Source of the DNA: a virus
Reading direction: 5' to 3' (one strand)
Length of the DNA: 27,992 nucleotides
IMG/VR virus record: IMGVR_UViG_3300022707_002424
Span: 1 to 27,992 of that record
Shown: positions 1 through 7,044 of the stretch, piece by piece
How positions within the stretch are numbered: the first letter of the stretch is position 1
Layout of the letters: each line of letters begins with the position of its first letter
The notes under the pieces: model-generated
Told to the model about the DNA's origin: nothing
Seen by the model: the letters and a program-made list of their open reading frames with translations, nothing else
The model's database searches: none
Translations under genes and position numbers: made by a program

Positions 1-45
1 GAGCGACGCGTCAACAAGTGTCTAGGAATGGAGTTTATCAAATGA
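1..45 (+). CDS. 3' end of an unidentified gene (partial)
   Basis: An open frame runs from the left edge and ends in TGA at 43-45. Its last residues read ERRVNKCLGMEFIK. The stop overlaps the ATG at 42 of the next ORF in an ATGA junction, the same arrangement used by most neighbouring genes, and this is the main reason to accept it as coding. Only 14 residues are visible, so nothing can be said about function. Confidence 0.45.
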   Translation, partial: ERRVNKCLGMEFIK

Positions 46-173
46 ACAAACAAAAATTCTGTCCTGGTTGTAGAATCAAAGACGGAGGGATTCAAGGCAG
101 ACCAATTTATGACAAATGGAAATTCTGTCAGTTTTGCGGTTGCATACTAAAAACAGAGGATAGAGACCTTTGA
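42..173 (+). CDS. 43-aa zinc-ribbon microprotein
   Basis: This small protein has two cysteine knuckles, CPGC at residues 7-10 and CQFCGC at 29-34, spaced like a one-domain zinc ribbon. The ATG overlaps the previous stop (ATGA), and its own TGA overlaps the TTG start of the next ORF. No signal peptide or membrane segment is visible. Such ribbons usually bind nucleic acid or protein partners; the specific role here is unknown. It is the first of a run of coupled zinc-ribbon genes upstream of the terminase. Confidence 0.6.
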   Translation: MNKQKFCPGCRIKDGGIQGRPIYDKWKFCQFCGCILKTEDRDL

Positions 174-319
174 AACGCAACGCCGACGGTCGATACACTC
201 TACTAGAAAATAGATTATGCCAATGTTGCTGTCCCTTTGAGATAATAGGTTGGCTTGAGCTCAACCAAATAGTCTGTGATTATTGTCACAAAGTCTGTGG
301 GAGACCAGGTGAGCTATGA
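170..319 (+). CDS. 49-aa cysteine-rich zinc-ribbon microprotein
   Basis: I read this from a TTG start overlapping the previous TGA (TTGA). The product has a dense cysteine cluster, CQCCC at residues 17-21, followed by CDYCHKVC at 37-44, which could bind one or two zinc ions. Its TGA overlaps the ATG of the next gene at 316 in an ATGA junction. No ATG gives the same product, so the TTG start rests on the overlap pattern. The function is unknown. Coding is supported by the fit between two overlap junctions and by the paired knuckles. Confidence 0.55.
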   Translation: MKRNADGRYTLLENRLCQCCCPFEIIGWLELNQIVCDYCHKVCGRPGEL

Positions 320-528
320 AAAAAAAGCGCGATCTCGCAATAGAAATCCGAAAGCGAATTGGCGTTGATCCCTCTGATTGCCGTAACATTATGATTTTTA
401 CAGACTCTCTATGTCAAACATTCCCAGCCATTGAAATTTTAGAGAGAGCTCTTGACTTGTATATTCAAACACCCGAGGCCAGAATAGAGAGATTAACTAC
501 TACAACCGTCGAGGTAAATGACACATGA
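316..528 (+). CDS. 70-aa hypothetical helical protein
   Basis: The protein begins with a lysine-rich stretch (MKKKRD) and is predicted by eye to be mostly helical, with leucine and isoleucine at heptad-like intervals around residues 40-60 (EILERALDLYI). The threonine-rich tail TTTT near residue 61-64 looks disordered. It has two cysteines (23 and 33) but no zinc-ribbon pattern, unlike both neighbours. It is coupled at both ends by ATGA overlaps. I do not recognise a family. A small DNA-binding or anti-host factor would fit the context, but nothing in the sequence shows it. Confidence 0.65.
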   Translation: MKKKRDLAIEIRKRIGVDPSDCRNIMIFTDSLCQTFPAIEILERALDLYIQTPEARIERLTTTTVEVNDT

Positions 529-674
529 GCGAGCAATTTGATTTAGAGTGTAGGGTATGCAAAGCCAATATCACATTCAATAATACTACTGAGGCTCTCC
601 TTCATGAGATGTCTCACAAACTATCTGAAATTATAGAGGAATTAAGATTCATCAAGGCGGTCATACGAGATTAA
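525..674 (+). CDS. 49-aa protein with one CxxC knuckle
   Basis: The start ATG overlaps the previous stop (ATGA), and the TAA at 672-674 overlaps the next ATG (TAATG). Residues 9-12 are CRVC. A histidine at 28 and another at 31 could complete a CCHH zinc site, since the spacing resembles a degenerate C2H2 finger. The C-terminal half (about residues 24-47) is an amphipathic helix, HKLSEIIEELRFIKAV. The role is unknown. The coupling at both ends and the finger-like layout support a real gene. Confidence 0.6.
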   Translation: MSEQFDLECRVCKANITFNNTTEALLHEMSHKLSEIIEELRFIKAVIRD

Positions 675-850
675 TGAAGCACATTTGTCCAAAATGCGGT
701 AACGGTTGGAACTGCATACACTCCGAATCATGTGATCAAGGAATGGGTCTCACTTGTCCAATTTGTCACGCTGAGGAGCATGATTACAATCCAGACACTC
801 ACATCAAATCTCCTGGGGCTTTTAAAAAATGGGAGGCGTCTGTTAGATAA
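674..850 (+). CDS. 58-aa zinc-ribbon microprotein
   Basis: Two clear knuckles are present, CPKC at residues 5-8 and CPIC at 28-31, the second followed by histidines (CPICHAEEH). Additional cysteines at 14 and 20 between them may serve a second metal site. The gene starts inside the previous stop (TAATG) and ends with a TAA that overlaps the next ATG (TAATG). There is no transmembrane segment. The function is unrecognised; zinc-dependent binding is an inference from the motif. Confidence 0.65.
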   Translation: MKHICPKCGNGWNCIHSESCDQGMGLTCPICHAEEHDYNPDTHIKSPGAFKKWEASVR

Positions 851-1017
851 TGGACCGACACCCGTTATCATGTGTTAATTGCGGACAACTAATTGACGAG
901 CCTAAAACAACTATTACTATTATCTGTCCCAACTGTGGCCACACGTTGCTCGTTCTATCTTTTGAGGACTGGCTAGAAATGAAACGAAGCTATGAGGAGA
1001 TATCTAATGGGCCGTAG
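850..1017 (+). CDS. 55-aa zinc-ribbon microprotein
   Basis: The knuckles CVNC (residues 8-11) and CPNC (26-29) are separated by a beta-hairpin-like stretch, the standard layout of a small zinc ribbon. The C-terminal half (FEDWLEMKRSYEE) is helical. The gene is coupled to its upstream neighbour by TAATG and overlaps the next ORF. The sequence from 994 contains GAGGAG, which lies 7 bases before the ATG at 1007 and may serve as ribosome binding site for the next gene. No specific function is assignable. Confidence 0.65.
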   Translation: MDRHPLSCVNCGQLIDEPKTTITIICPNCGHTLLVLSFEDWLEMKRSYEEISNGP

Positions 1018-1192
1018 AGGGTATTATCCCCCACTTACACCGCAAAGCGTTGATATGCTCCATGTCAAAAAATGCGAAAAATGCAATAAAGTCTTTCAGG
1101 TGGGAGACCTAACTTATGTTAAAGTAACCAGGCGTAGTATAGTTAAGACAAAACGCTATCATAAAGAGTGCTGGGACACTATCGGCTATTGA
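1007..1192 (+). CDS. 61-aa treble-clef or zinc-finger microprotein
   Basis: I place the start at ATG 1007 because GAGGAG at 994-999 sits at Shine-Dalgarno distance; an in-frame ATG at 992 would add MRRYL. The product holds CEKC near residues 23-26 and ends with a YHKECW motif, giving a CxxC...HxxC pattern similar to LIM-like or treble-clef knuckles. The middle is basic (VTRRSIVKTKRYH). It closes the left-hand cluster and is followed by a 123-base gap with a new promoter. The function is unknown. Confidence 0.65.
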   Translation: MGRRGYYPPLTPQSVDMLHVKKCEKCNKVFQVGDLTYVKVTRRSIVKTKRYHKECWDTIGY

Positions 1193-1281
1193 GTATTCGG
1201 TAGTTTATTCTACGATTGAGGCCCTATTTCGTATCATAATGTACGGGCTTTACATATAGTTACGATAGCGATCACCCAGTC

Positions 1282-1291
1282 AATTAAATAG
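1282..1291 (+). promoter_or_regulatory. Putative TATA-like promoter of the terminase unit
   Basis: AATTAAATAG lies in the 1193-1315 gap, its centre about 29 bases before the ATG at 1316, the spacing expected for a leaderless archaeal transcript. It does not match the GCTAACA-type late element, so the terminase genes may be timed differently. A short inverted repeat (ATGTA at 1239-1243, TACAT at 1251-1255) lies upstream. Confidence 0.4.
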
Positions 1292-1315
1292 TAAATTGCT
1301 TAATTCTAGTCAGAT

Positions 1316-1717
1316 ATGTCTAGCAAACTTGAGGTTAAAGAGAGACGAGATGGCGTTCAGCTCGAACTAGCCAAGTGTAACTATAAGCCAGATGATATCG
1401 CCCATGTGCTCAACTGCACGGTAAAATCAGTCTATAATGATTTACAGTTTATTCGCAAGGATTCTCGCAAGTGGCTAGACGGTTGGGCTTTGGACGGATA
1501 TACAGAGGCTACTCATACCACTATTGAACAACTCAAACTAATTGAGAAAAATCTACAAGATTTTATTCGCATGACCAAAGACGATAAGCTTAGACTCAAG
1601 GCCATCGCTGAATTACGAGAGACCATAAATCTTCGGTGGGTCGTTCAAGGAGAGGGACCAACGCTAATGAATCTAAGGAGATTCGGACCTAATGAAACGG
1701 CCAAACAACCTGATTAG
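1316..1717 (+). CDS. terS: Probable terminase small subunit
   Basis: Residues about 24-47 form a helix-turn-helix (KPDDIAHVL, then TVKSVYNDL), the usual DNA-recognition fold of small terminase subunits. The rest is a helical, charged oligomerisation-type region. It would recognise the packaging site on viral DNA and hand it to the large subunit. The call rests on the helix-turn-helix, the 133-residue length and the position directly upstream of, and overlapping (26 bases), the large-subunit gene. It could instead be a transcription regulator, but adjacency to the terminase makes that less likely. Confidence 0.75.
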   Translation: MSSKLEVKERRDGVQLELAKCNYKPDDIAHVLNCTVKSVYNDLQFIRKDSRKWLDGWALDGYTEATHTTIEQLKLIEKNLQDFIRMTKDDKLRLKAIAELRETINLRWVVQGEGPTLMNLRRFGPNETAKQPD

Positions 1718-3476
1718 ATACCTCGAACAATTAACAGAATACAATCCTCTTGATTTACCAAAGTTATCCACTAATACTCTTAGGTGGATTGAACAAGCTC
1801 GCCCAATGGTAGGGGGCTTTTATCGAGACTTTCGATTAGAACCGTTCTGGATAGATGTGTATGAGGACAATCATTCTGACATACTAATCAGCAACGGACG
1901 CCAGACATTCAAATCAACGTTTGGGTGTGATATTATAGCCTGTGCTGTCACATCTCAAGAGAACGTCGAGGCCACTTACGTTGGAGATAGAGCTGACAGA
2001 GTCAACGCTTGGTCTAAACAGCGTATGCGCAAAGACACCTTTTTACGAAATCCAGTCCTCGCGCAATTCCTCCCACATGGTCACGCGAACGTTAGCGAGA
2101 TTAATCTTGTCAACAATTCTGTGGCGTATGCGCGTTCAGACGAGAACGAGTATAACAATGTCCAAGGAATGACAAACGTTACAATGGTCTTTGACGAATG
2201 TCAATTCCAGGATCAACTTCCGTTTAGGTCCAACGCTCTAAACTCAATGACACTAACCAAGGGCCGAGCTTATTGGCTTGGCATTGGAGGAGAGGCTGGG
2301 TCTGAGTGGCATAAGATGTGGACTCTGTCAGATCAAAGACAATGGATTTATGATGATAAGTTTTGGAGAGACAAACTAACATTTGACTCCAAGGGAAATA
2401 TTGACAATGATGTGGACAGACTCAAATCAATACTCGCCGGGCGCTGGGTTGCTCAAGCCCCCGAGAACCACAGGTATAGAGGATATAATATGCCTCAAAC
2501 AATTTTCGCAAGGATTCCCCTAACCATTGACGACGCGATTCTAAAATATCATACAAGACCGGACAACTCTATTGAATATCATCAAAAGTATGATCCTCAA
2601 TCATTATACACAGCTCAAATCATGGGAGGCTTTTACAAAGCTGTAAGACGACCAATCACTCCCGAAATGGTTAGAGCTTGTTACATTCCATACTTGAAAC
2701 TTTTATCGGGTTGGGAGGTAAGAGAGCTTAAGATAATCTATGGCAACCAAATTCGTATCTATATGGGAGTCGATTTTGGATCAGGACCTTCCGCCTCACA
2801 GACAGTTATTTCTGTTATTATTCATTGGAGAAAATCAAACAGATATCAACTTGCATGGATTGATCCAAGACCTCAAGAGAATCAGCTTGATCAAGCAAGA
2901 TACATCGCGGAACTTGGCCATTCGTATAACGTGGATTATGCTGTTGGGGACCTCGGGTATGGACAGTTGGCTGTCAAACTAATTCAAGACGGCGGTAGAG
3001 ATTCAAAGGACAATAAATTCAATGGACTAGGCCGTCGTAAATTCTCAGGTTGTAGGACCATAGGCTCTGAGGTAAAACCAACCGAGCAATACACGCAAGA
3101 CCGAGACGAGCATGGGACAGAGCTTGGCAGAATACAGATAGACAAGACCACATCTATTCAAGGATTTGTCGATATGATAGAGCGACACATCGCTCACCCG
3201 ATCAGACCAAATGATGAATCACTCAAGGTCCCTCAGTTTATGATCCCTTATGCAAATGATTACGACGTTGATTTTCTCCTGGACGACTTTTGTTCGATCA
3301 CACGCAAGGACCTAGAACAACAACAAGACATCGCAGTTGAGGACCCAAGACAACGCGCGCGTAAGGAGTTTAATCACCCGCCCGACTCTGTTATGAGTAT
3401 CATTTATTCATTGGTAGCGCTCAATAATTATGATGAGTCAAGATACTCGATCAGAAAAGCCCGGCGGGATATCTAA
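1692..3476 (+). CDS. terL: Terminase large subunit (packaging ATPase/nuclease)
   Basis: This is the motor that pumps DNA into the prohead and cuts it. The Walker A-like loop GRQTFKST is at residues 69-76, with Phe where most families have Gly, and the Walker B strand TMVFDE at 164-169 carries the catalytic Glu. The C-terminal RNase H-like nuclease shows acidic residues in MGVDFGSG (D361), AVGDLGYG (D420) and PPDSVMS (D565). The length of 594 residues is typical. The ATG at 1692 lies inside the small-subunit gene, indicating coupled translation. A seven-base T run follows the stop and may end the transcript. Confidence 0.96.
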   Translation: MKRPNNLIRYLEQLTEYNPLDLPKLSTNTLRWIEQARPMVGGFYRDFRLEPFWIDVYEDNHSDILISNGRQTFKSTFGCDIIACAVTSQENVEATYVGDRADRVNAWSKQRMRKDTFLRNPVLAQFLPHGHANVSEINLVNNSVAYARSDENEYNNVQGMTNVTMVFDECQFQDQLPFRSNALNSMTLTKGRAYWLGIGGEAGSEWHKMWTLSDQRQWIYDDKFWRDKLTFDSKGNIDNDVDRLKSILAGRWVAQAPENHRYRGYNMPQTIFARIPLTIDDAILKYHTRPDNSIEYHQKYDPQSLYTAQIMGGFYKAVRRPITPEMVRACYIPYLKLLSGWEVRELKIIYGNQIRIYMGVDFGSGPSASQTVISVIIHWRKSNRYQLAWIDPRPQENQLDQARYIAELGHSYNVDYAVGDLGYGQLAVKLIQDGGRDSKDNKFNGLGRRKFSGCRTIGSEVKPTEQYTQDRDEHGTELGRIQIDKTTSIQGFVDMIERHIAHPIRPNDESLKVPQFMIPYANDYDVDFLLDDFCSITRKDLEQQQDIAVEDPRQRARKEFNHPPDSVMSIIYSLVALNNYDESRYSIRKARRDI

Positions 3477-3477
3477 A

Positions 3478-3484
3478 TTTTTTT
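3478..3484 (+). terminator. Poly-T terminator after the terminase unit
   Basis: Seven consecutive T residues begin one base after the large terminase stop codon. Archaeal RNA polymerase terminates at such T tracts without needing a hairpin. A non-coding stretch of about 150 bases follows, which fits a transcript end. Confidence 0.5.
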
Positions 3485-3545
3485 CACTTACAACGGATAG
3501 ACGAATAGAGATAACAATTATCCCGGATCTCATACTAACAAAGAT

Positions 3546-3627
3546 TTGTAACGATCTAAAAATTAGGTCATTAGATTAAATTTATTTGGTAATAAATTAT
3601 TATTGTATAACGATCTAATGTTAGATC
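3546..3627 (+). promoter_or_regulatory. Promoter with paired operator-like dyads
   Basis: TTGTAACGATCTAA (3546-3559) recurs as TTGTATAACGATCTAA (3603-3618). Each copy begins a dyad: GATCTAA-AAA-TTAGGTC (3553-3569, one mismatch) and GATCTAA-TG-TTAGATC (3612-3627, perfect 7-base arms). The second contains or follows TTGTATAA (3603-3610), a TATA-like box about 28 bases before ATG 3636. A protein bound to the dyads would cover the promoter. This looks like a regulated promoter with two operators; the regulator is not identified. Confidence 0.5.
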
Positions 3628-3635
3628 CGTCTAGC

Positions 3636-3845
3636 ATGAAATGTGATAAGTGTGGTAAGACGTGCCGAACTCCAAAGGCTGAAAATTGGAAGCTCTGGCA
3701 ATTATGTTTTAAATGTGCTTTGATTGAACACCCCGAATTTTATGAAGGCAAACACAAACACGGCGTAGGTGGGACCTGGCTTGAGGAGGCTACTTGCTAT
3801 CCTATGGCTAGCCCAAAGATACCACTAACCCCAATCGTTAAATAA
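3636..3845 (+). CDS. 69-aa zinc-ribbon protein
   Basis: The protein opens with CDKCGKTC and continues with CFKC, a two-knuckle zinc ribbon in its first 35 residues. A His-rich stretch (EGKHKHGVG) follows. I chose ATG 3636 because TTGTATAA lies 28 bases upstream, matching the leaderless spacing of other unit-leading genes, and because the ribbon starts at once; in-frame alternatives are ATG 3618 and TTG 3603. It heads a unit behind an operator-bearing promoter, so a regulatory role is plausible but unproven. Confidence 0.65.
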   Translation: MKCDKCGKTCRTPKAENWKLWQLCFKCALIEHPEFYEGKHKHGVGGTWLEEATCYPMASPKIPLTPIVK

Positions 3846-3850
3846 TTATT
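3839..3850 (+). promoter_or_regulatory. Possible TATA-like element before the 104-aa gene
   Basis: An AT-only stretch, AAATAATTATTA, is centred about 21-22 bases before the ATG at 3866 in an otherwise unexplained 20-base gap. It could serve as a leaderless promoter. AT-rich spacer alone would look similar, so confidence is low. Confidence 0.25.
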
Positions 3851-3865
3851 AATTAATTCTCTTTT

Positions 3866-4180
3866 ATGAGCTTAAATTTTCTCATAGACAACAAACTCTT
3901 TGACGCTAAAATCAAAGAGGTCTATGAGGGCGCTAAAAAACAATTAGAGGCCAAGGACAAAAAACTCACAACGTCCCAGCCAGTCGAGATGATTGCAGAA
4001 TTTACAAAGATCCTAATTAACGCATATCGGAGCGGTGATCAAAAGGCAATTCTCAAGATTCGCCAAATGGTCGATTCGCATTTACCGTATATCTTAATGA
4101 TGTCTCACCCGTATCTAGTGGACCGAATCATGGTTGGAATCTTACGCGAGCGAGCCAGGGAGAAATTAAAAAATGACTAA
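3866..4180 (+). CDS. 104-aa hypothetical helical protein
   Basis: The sequence is strongly helical and charged (IKEVYEGAKKQLEAKDKKL, then PVEMIAEFTKILINAY), with no cysteines, membrane segment or signal peptide. The last residues, RERAREKLKND, are basic. It overlaps the next gene by eight bases, and GGGAG at 4157-4161 is at possible ribosome-binding distance from that start. I do not recognise the family. The helical layout is compatible with a small packaging or DNA-associated factor between terminase and portal, which is inference from position only. Confidence 0.7.
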   Translation: MSLNFLIDNKLFDAKIKEVYEGAKKQLEAKDKKLTTSQPVEMIAEFTKILINAYRSGDQKAILKIRQMVDSHLPYILMMSHPYLVDRIMVGILRERAREKLKND

Positions 4181-4355
4181 TCTCTATTATTGCGCGTGTC
4201 GTTGTGGTTGTACGGTTGTTCTAGCTGGTAAGGATAAACCTGGCTGTACGTTCTGCATGGAGGACAACGCACACAAACGCCAATTCCTAAAAGACGGTAT
4301 CGATTTAAAAAATCAATTCAATCCAATGACGGCGATACCTATTGGCGAGGACTAA
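4173..4355 (+). CDS. 60-aa zinc-binding microprotein
   Basis: Cysteines cluster as CACRCGC at residues 8-14 and CTFC at 25-28, a compact zinc-ribbon pattern, followed by a polar tail. It overlaps the upstream gene by eight bases and the downstream resolvase-like gene by fourteen, so it is probably translated with them. No function is assignable. It belongs to the unusually large set of tiny metal-binding proteins in this window. Confidence 0.65.
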   Translation: MTNLYYCACRCGCTVVLAGKDKPGCTFCMEDNAHKRQFLKDGIDLKNQFNPMTAIPIGED

Positions 4356-4653
4356 TTACATCAAAGGGAGAAATTTTGAATACCGTGTCATGGCGTATCT
4401 TACAGCACGAGGTTATTACTGCATACGCTCATACGCGAGCGCGGGACTGTTTGACATTATCGCGGTCCCCCCGAATAACTGTGGTCCAACACTAATGGTT
4501 CAAGCCAAATACAATGGCTATGTCAAGCCCATAGAATTACAACGCCTCAGAGCAAATGACAAGTGGGCCGGAGCGCCAATAATTGCGTACACAATTAAAC
4601 ACAAACTTAAATTTAGAAATTTAGGAGGACAGCCAGTTGAAATCTCTACTTGA
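4342..4653 (+). CDS. Hjc-like Holliday junction resolvase
   Basis: The 103-residue protein matches the layout of archaeal Hjc resolvases: KGRNFEYRV near the start with the conserved Glu (E13), an RGYYCIRSYASAG strand, FDI with the metal-binding Asp (D38), and VQAKYNG with the catalytic Lys (K56). Hjc normally has Glu two residues before that Lys; here it is Gln (Q54). It would cleave branched DNA, in a virus plausibly clearing junctions before packaging. The start is TTG 4342; the first internal ATG would delete E13. Confidence 0.85.
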   Translation: MARTNYIKGRNFEYRVMAYLTARGYYCIRSYASAGLFDIIAVPPNNCGPTLMVQAKYNGYVKPIELQRLRANDKWAGAPIIAYTIKHKLKFRNLGGQPVEIST

Positions 4654-4741
4654 GAAATGTCCTCATTGTGGGATTGATTTTAAACGAATTACTGAATATA
4701 GAATTAAAATGCATTTATTGGATTGTGTTGAGAAACCATGA
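4637..4741 (+). CDS. 34-aa C2HC zinc-finger microprotein
   Basis: Read from TTG 4637, with the strong Shine-Dalgarno-like GGAGGA at 4624-4629 just upstream. The product contains CPHC at residues 8-11 and HLLDC at 26-30, giving a CxxC...HxxxC finger of normal spacing. It overlaps the resolvase gene by 17 bases and the next gene by four (ATGA). The ribosome site, finger and overlaps together support a genuine gene despite its length. The target is unknown. Confidence 0.6.
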   Translation: MKSLLEKCPHCGIDFKRITEYRIKMHLLDCVEKP

Positions 4742-4875
4742 ATTTCATTAACATCACGCCAGATGAGCGCAAGGCGTTACGTCGATTCGCCGATAAGATA
4801 ACCAAGGTCCCCAAGGTAATCCAATCAATGCCAATAGAGTATATTCTGGATAAGGTATGGGAATCCAGGACCTAG
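4738..4875 (+). CDS. 45-aa hypothetical basic protein
   Basis: The start overlaps the preceding stop (ATGA), and its 3' end overlaps the next gene by 19 bases. The sequence TPDERKALRRFADKITK is a basic amphipathic helix, followed by PIEYILDKVWE, possibly a second helix. There is no cysteine and no recognised domain. It could be a ribbon-helix-helix-size DNA binder or a small partner of the adjacent nucleases, but this is a guess from size and charge. Confidence 0.5.
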   Translation: MNFINITPDERKALRRFADKITKVPKVIQSMPIEYILDKVWESRT

Positions 4876-5264
4876 AACGCATTTATCCGCTCTACCGCTA
4901 TCTTGTAGATTGCTACTCGAAATTTCATTGGGAGATTGACTCTGGCAAAATGGAGACAGTTATTGCAATTCAACCGGACGGGAAATTTTGGAGGCCCAAG
5001 GTCCTTGGAGACGCCGAACCCGAATACTGTCGTATCTTTGTGCCAGACATCATGTGCTATCATGCCAAGATTATCATTGAATACCAGGAGCAACCTCACC
5101 CGCGCAAACATCGGGGGCGCTACAAAAAAAAGGGACATACCGAATTGAGCGATGAGACAAAAGACTCATTTTATACATACGCCGGATTTCGTCAAATCAA
5201 AATATGGGACGACGATCCACATTGGAAAATTACTCTCGACACGGCATTAGTGAAATTACTCTAA
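4857..5264 (+). CDS. Possible PD-(D/E)XK endonuclease, 135 aa
   Basis: VPDIMCYHAKIIIEYQEQPH places P63-D64 ten residues before E75 and Q77, a PD-X10-EXQ version of the PD-(D/E)XK core. The later part, KKGHTELSDETKDSF followed by YAGFRQIKIWDDD, resembles the 'aspartate-rich helix then G-x-x-V-x-R-I/F-W' end of Vsr or DUF559-like nucleases. A packaging-linked nuclease beside terminase and resolvase would make sense. No family match can be confirmed by eye, and the Lys of the motif is Gln. It ends two bases before the first late promoter. Confidence 0.45.
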   Translation: MGIQDLERIYPLYRYLVDCYSKFHWEIDSGKMETVIAIQPDGKFWRPKVLGDAEPEYCRIFVPDIMCYHAKIIIEYQEQPHPRKHRGRYKKKGHTELSDETKDSFYTYAGFRQIKIWDDDPHWKITLDTALVKLL

Positions 5265-5265
5265 C

Positions 5266-5282
5266 GCTAACAGTTGTATAGT
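5266..5282 (+). promoter_or_regulatory. Late promoter element 1 (portal unit)
   Basis: GCTAACAGTTGTATAGT starts two bases after a stop codon (extended form TAACGCTAACA). The TATA core 5277-5280 is centred about 23 bases before the portal ATG, so the transcript would start at or next to the start codon. Confidence 0.75.
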
Positions 5283-5301
5283 TTGACGTAAAACGGTTCG
5301 T

Positions 5302-7044
5302 ATGGGTTGGCGTAATAGGCTAACAATGGGCCTCAAAAGTATTGGACTCATAGAGATTAGAGAGCCCTACATAGCACAGCGCCAGCAACCTACAAATTCT
5401 CTTAACGTTAATCAACTCAAAACGTCCTTTGCCGAACTCCTACCGCCGGAGAGTTATCCAGGGTCCGTCCAATCCCAGGGACCAACCGCCCCAGGATTAT
5501 CACAACCCGTTTGGGGTCCAGAGATATCGACCGTTGGCAAATACTCGCGCGAGGGCTATACCAGTAAAACTTTCGATAGACCCGTTATTCCATTTCAGCT
5601 TCAAGTCGTCGCTCTGCAAACAGACGAGGACGTTGCATTAGCAATTAATCATTTAGCGTCACAGGTCACAGGTGGCGAACATTATTGGAAGGGAGCTAAT
5701 GAACAAATTACTGAATACATTGAGGATTTCTCAACGAGGATAGACTTTGATGAGCTCGATACAAAAATGGTCAAGGAGCTTTTATGGTTCGGAAATTCAT
5801 TTTGGAAACCCAGGCGAGGCGTTGCGAACATTGAATCAAAAGATGATTTAATGCACATACCCATTTCCAGCGCCGTCCGTATATGGTGGGACAGACAAAG
5901 GATTCCGTACAAGTATGAGTTTAGAGGCGCTGAATACCAAGGCTATCACAATCCAGACGAGATCATTCATTTGAAATGGAATCCAATTAATGCGTCAGCC
6001 TATGGCGTGGGCTTTGGAATTGCCATGACTTCGCCCCATGTATTCCAACAAATTACAGCCAATGGTTTTGAGGAGAATCTTTTACCAAGTCTCCTGGATC
6101 GCAAATATTCCAATCAACAAACAATGCACATCGCAGAGCGTCGCTATACTCCAAGGAACGTGTATGTCGCAAAGGACGCCGATGATGATGAGAGAGCCGA
6201 ATTACAAAGACAGCTCCAGGAGCTTAGACTTGGAGAGGACTTTGTCGCTGGCTCAGCCTTAGAGGTCCAAGAGCTCGGATCGTCTGCGCGCGCGTTTAAC
6301 CCAACACAATTCACAGATACGGTCTTAGGACCTATAATGAAAGCCCTCAATGATTTTAGAGGTAAGCAAGGAACCGAATCGTCTCATCAGTTCGCAAACG
6401 CAAAGACTAGCGCATTGTTGGACCAAATCGGCTTATCGTCATTTCCGCTCACAGTCTCTCGAATGTTAATAGATCAGCTATTCCGCCCCTGGTATGAGTC
6501 CAACCCACTTTATGACCCGAGTTACGGCGGAGGCTATGTGGCTATCCCTTGGAAAGACTGTGATTATGATCTAAACTTTGGTCGAATACAAAAACAAGAC
6601 TTGGACGTAAAAGACCAAATTGAATTAATTAAACTAGCAACCGAGACGGGAGCCGTTGTCAATCCAGTTGAACTAAGAGAATTGTTGGAGGACGCTGGAC
6701 TTGGAGTTAGAGAGGATTACGCCAAGGAGACGGACCAATATTGGAACGGAGCGCCCCCAATGGAGCAAGACCCAGCACTTGATCCTCTATATTCTGACTA
6801 TGCCGGTATCGGTGGCGGACCAATCCCCGATAATTTTACAAATCAAAGCATGGGCTATCCTCCAATGAACGATCCAATCTACAACGACATGATTCAAAAT
6901 GTTCGTGGTCCTAATCCAGCAACGGAGAATAATCCCTTTGTCCCTAATCCTTATTCAGCACAGCCTAGCGACCCACGTCTTAATTTCACAGAGACAGCTA
7001 GACGGAATAGCGCCAAATATCACAACAAGAGGAAATATCAATAA
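5302..7044 (+). CDS. Portal protein
   Basis: The portal is the dodecameric ring at the capsid vertex through which DNA passes. Recognisable features are EEL-type helical wing sequences, the conserved core around residues 150-225 (KELLWFGNSFWKPRR, then DEIIHLKW), the central helix-rich segment TQFTDTVLGPIMKAL with FRGKQG, and the DQLFRPWYE motif before the clip/crown end. At 580 residues it has normal length, with a disordered Pro/Asn-rich C-terminus from about 490. It leads a unit starting with a late promoter and appears leaderless. Confidence 0.9.
   Translation: MGWRNRLTMGLKSIGLIEIREPYIAQRQQPTNSLNVNQLKTSFAELLPPESYPGSVQSQGPTAPGLSQPVWGPEISTVGKYSREGYTSKTFDRPVIPFQLQVVALQTDEDVALAINHLASQVTGGEHYWKGANEQITEYIEDFSTRIDFDELDTKMVKELLWFGNSFWKPRRGVANIESKDDLMHIPISSAVRIWWDRQRIPYKYEFRGAEYQGYHNPDEIIHLKWNPINASAYGVGFGIAMTSPHVFQQITANGFEENLLPSLLDRKYSNQQTMHIAERRYTPRNVYVAKDADDDERAELQRQLQELRLGEDFVAGSALEVQELGSSARAFNPTQFTDTVLGPIMKALNDFRGKQGTESSHQFANAKTSALLDQIGLSSFPLTVSRMLIDQLFRPWYESNPLYDPSYGGGYVAIPWKDCDYDLNFGRIQKQDLDVKDQIELIKLATETGAVVNPVELRELLEDAGLGVREDYAKETDQYWNGAPPMEQDPALDPLYSDYAGIGGGPIPDNFTNQSMGYPPMNDPIYNDMIQNVRGPNPATENNPFVPNPYSAQPSDPRLNFTETARRNSAKYHNKRKYQ

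Noticed and set aside
992-1006. Upstream ATG 992 as start of the last zinc-finger microprotein
   Set aside because: ATG 1007 has GAGGAG at ribosome-binding distance and reduces overlap with the previous gene; 992 remains possible.
4872-5148. Overlapping frames (one antisense, one +) inside the PD-(D/E)XK candidate
   Set aside because: The 135-residue frame fits both upstream overlap and downstream promoter; the others have neither.
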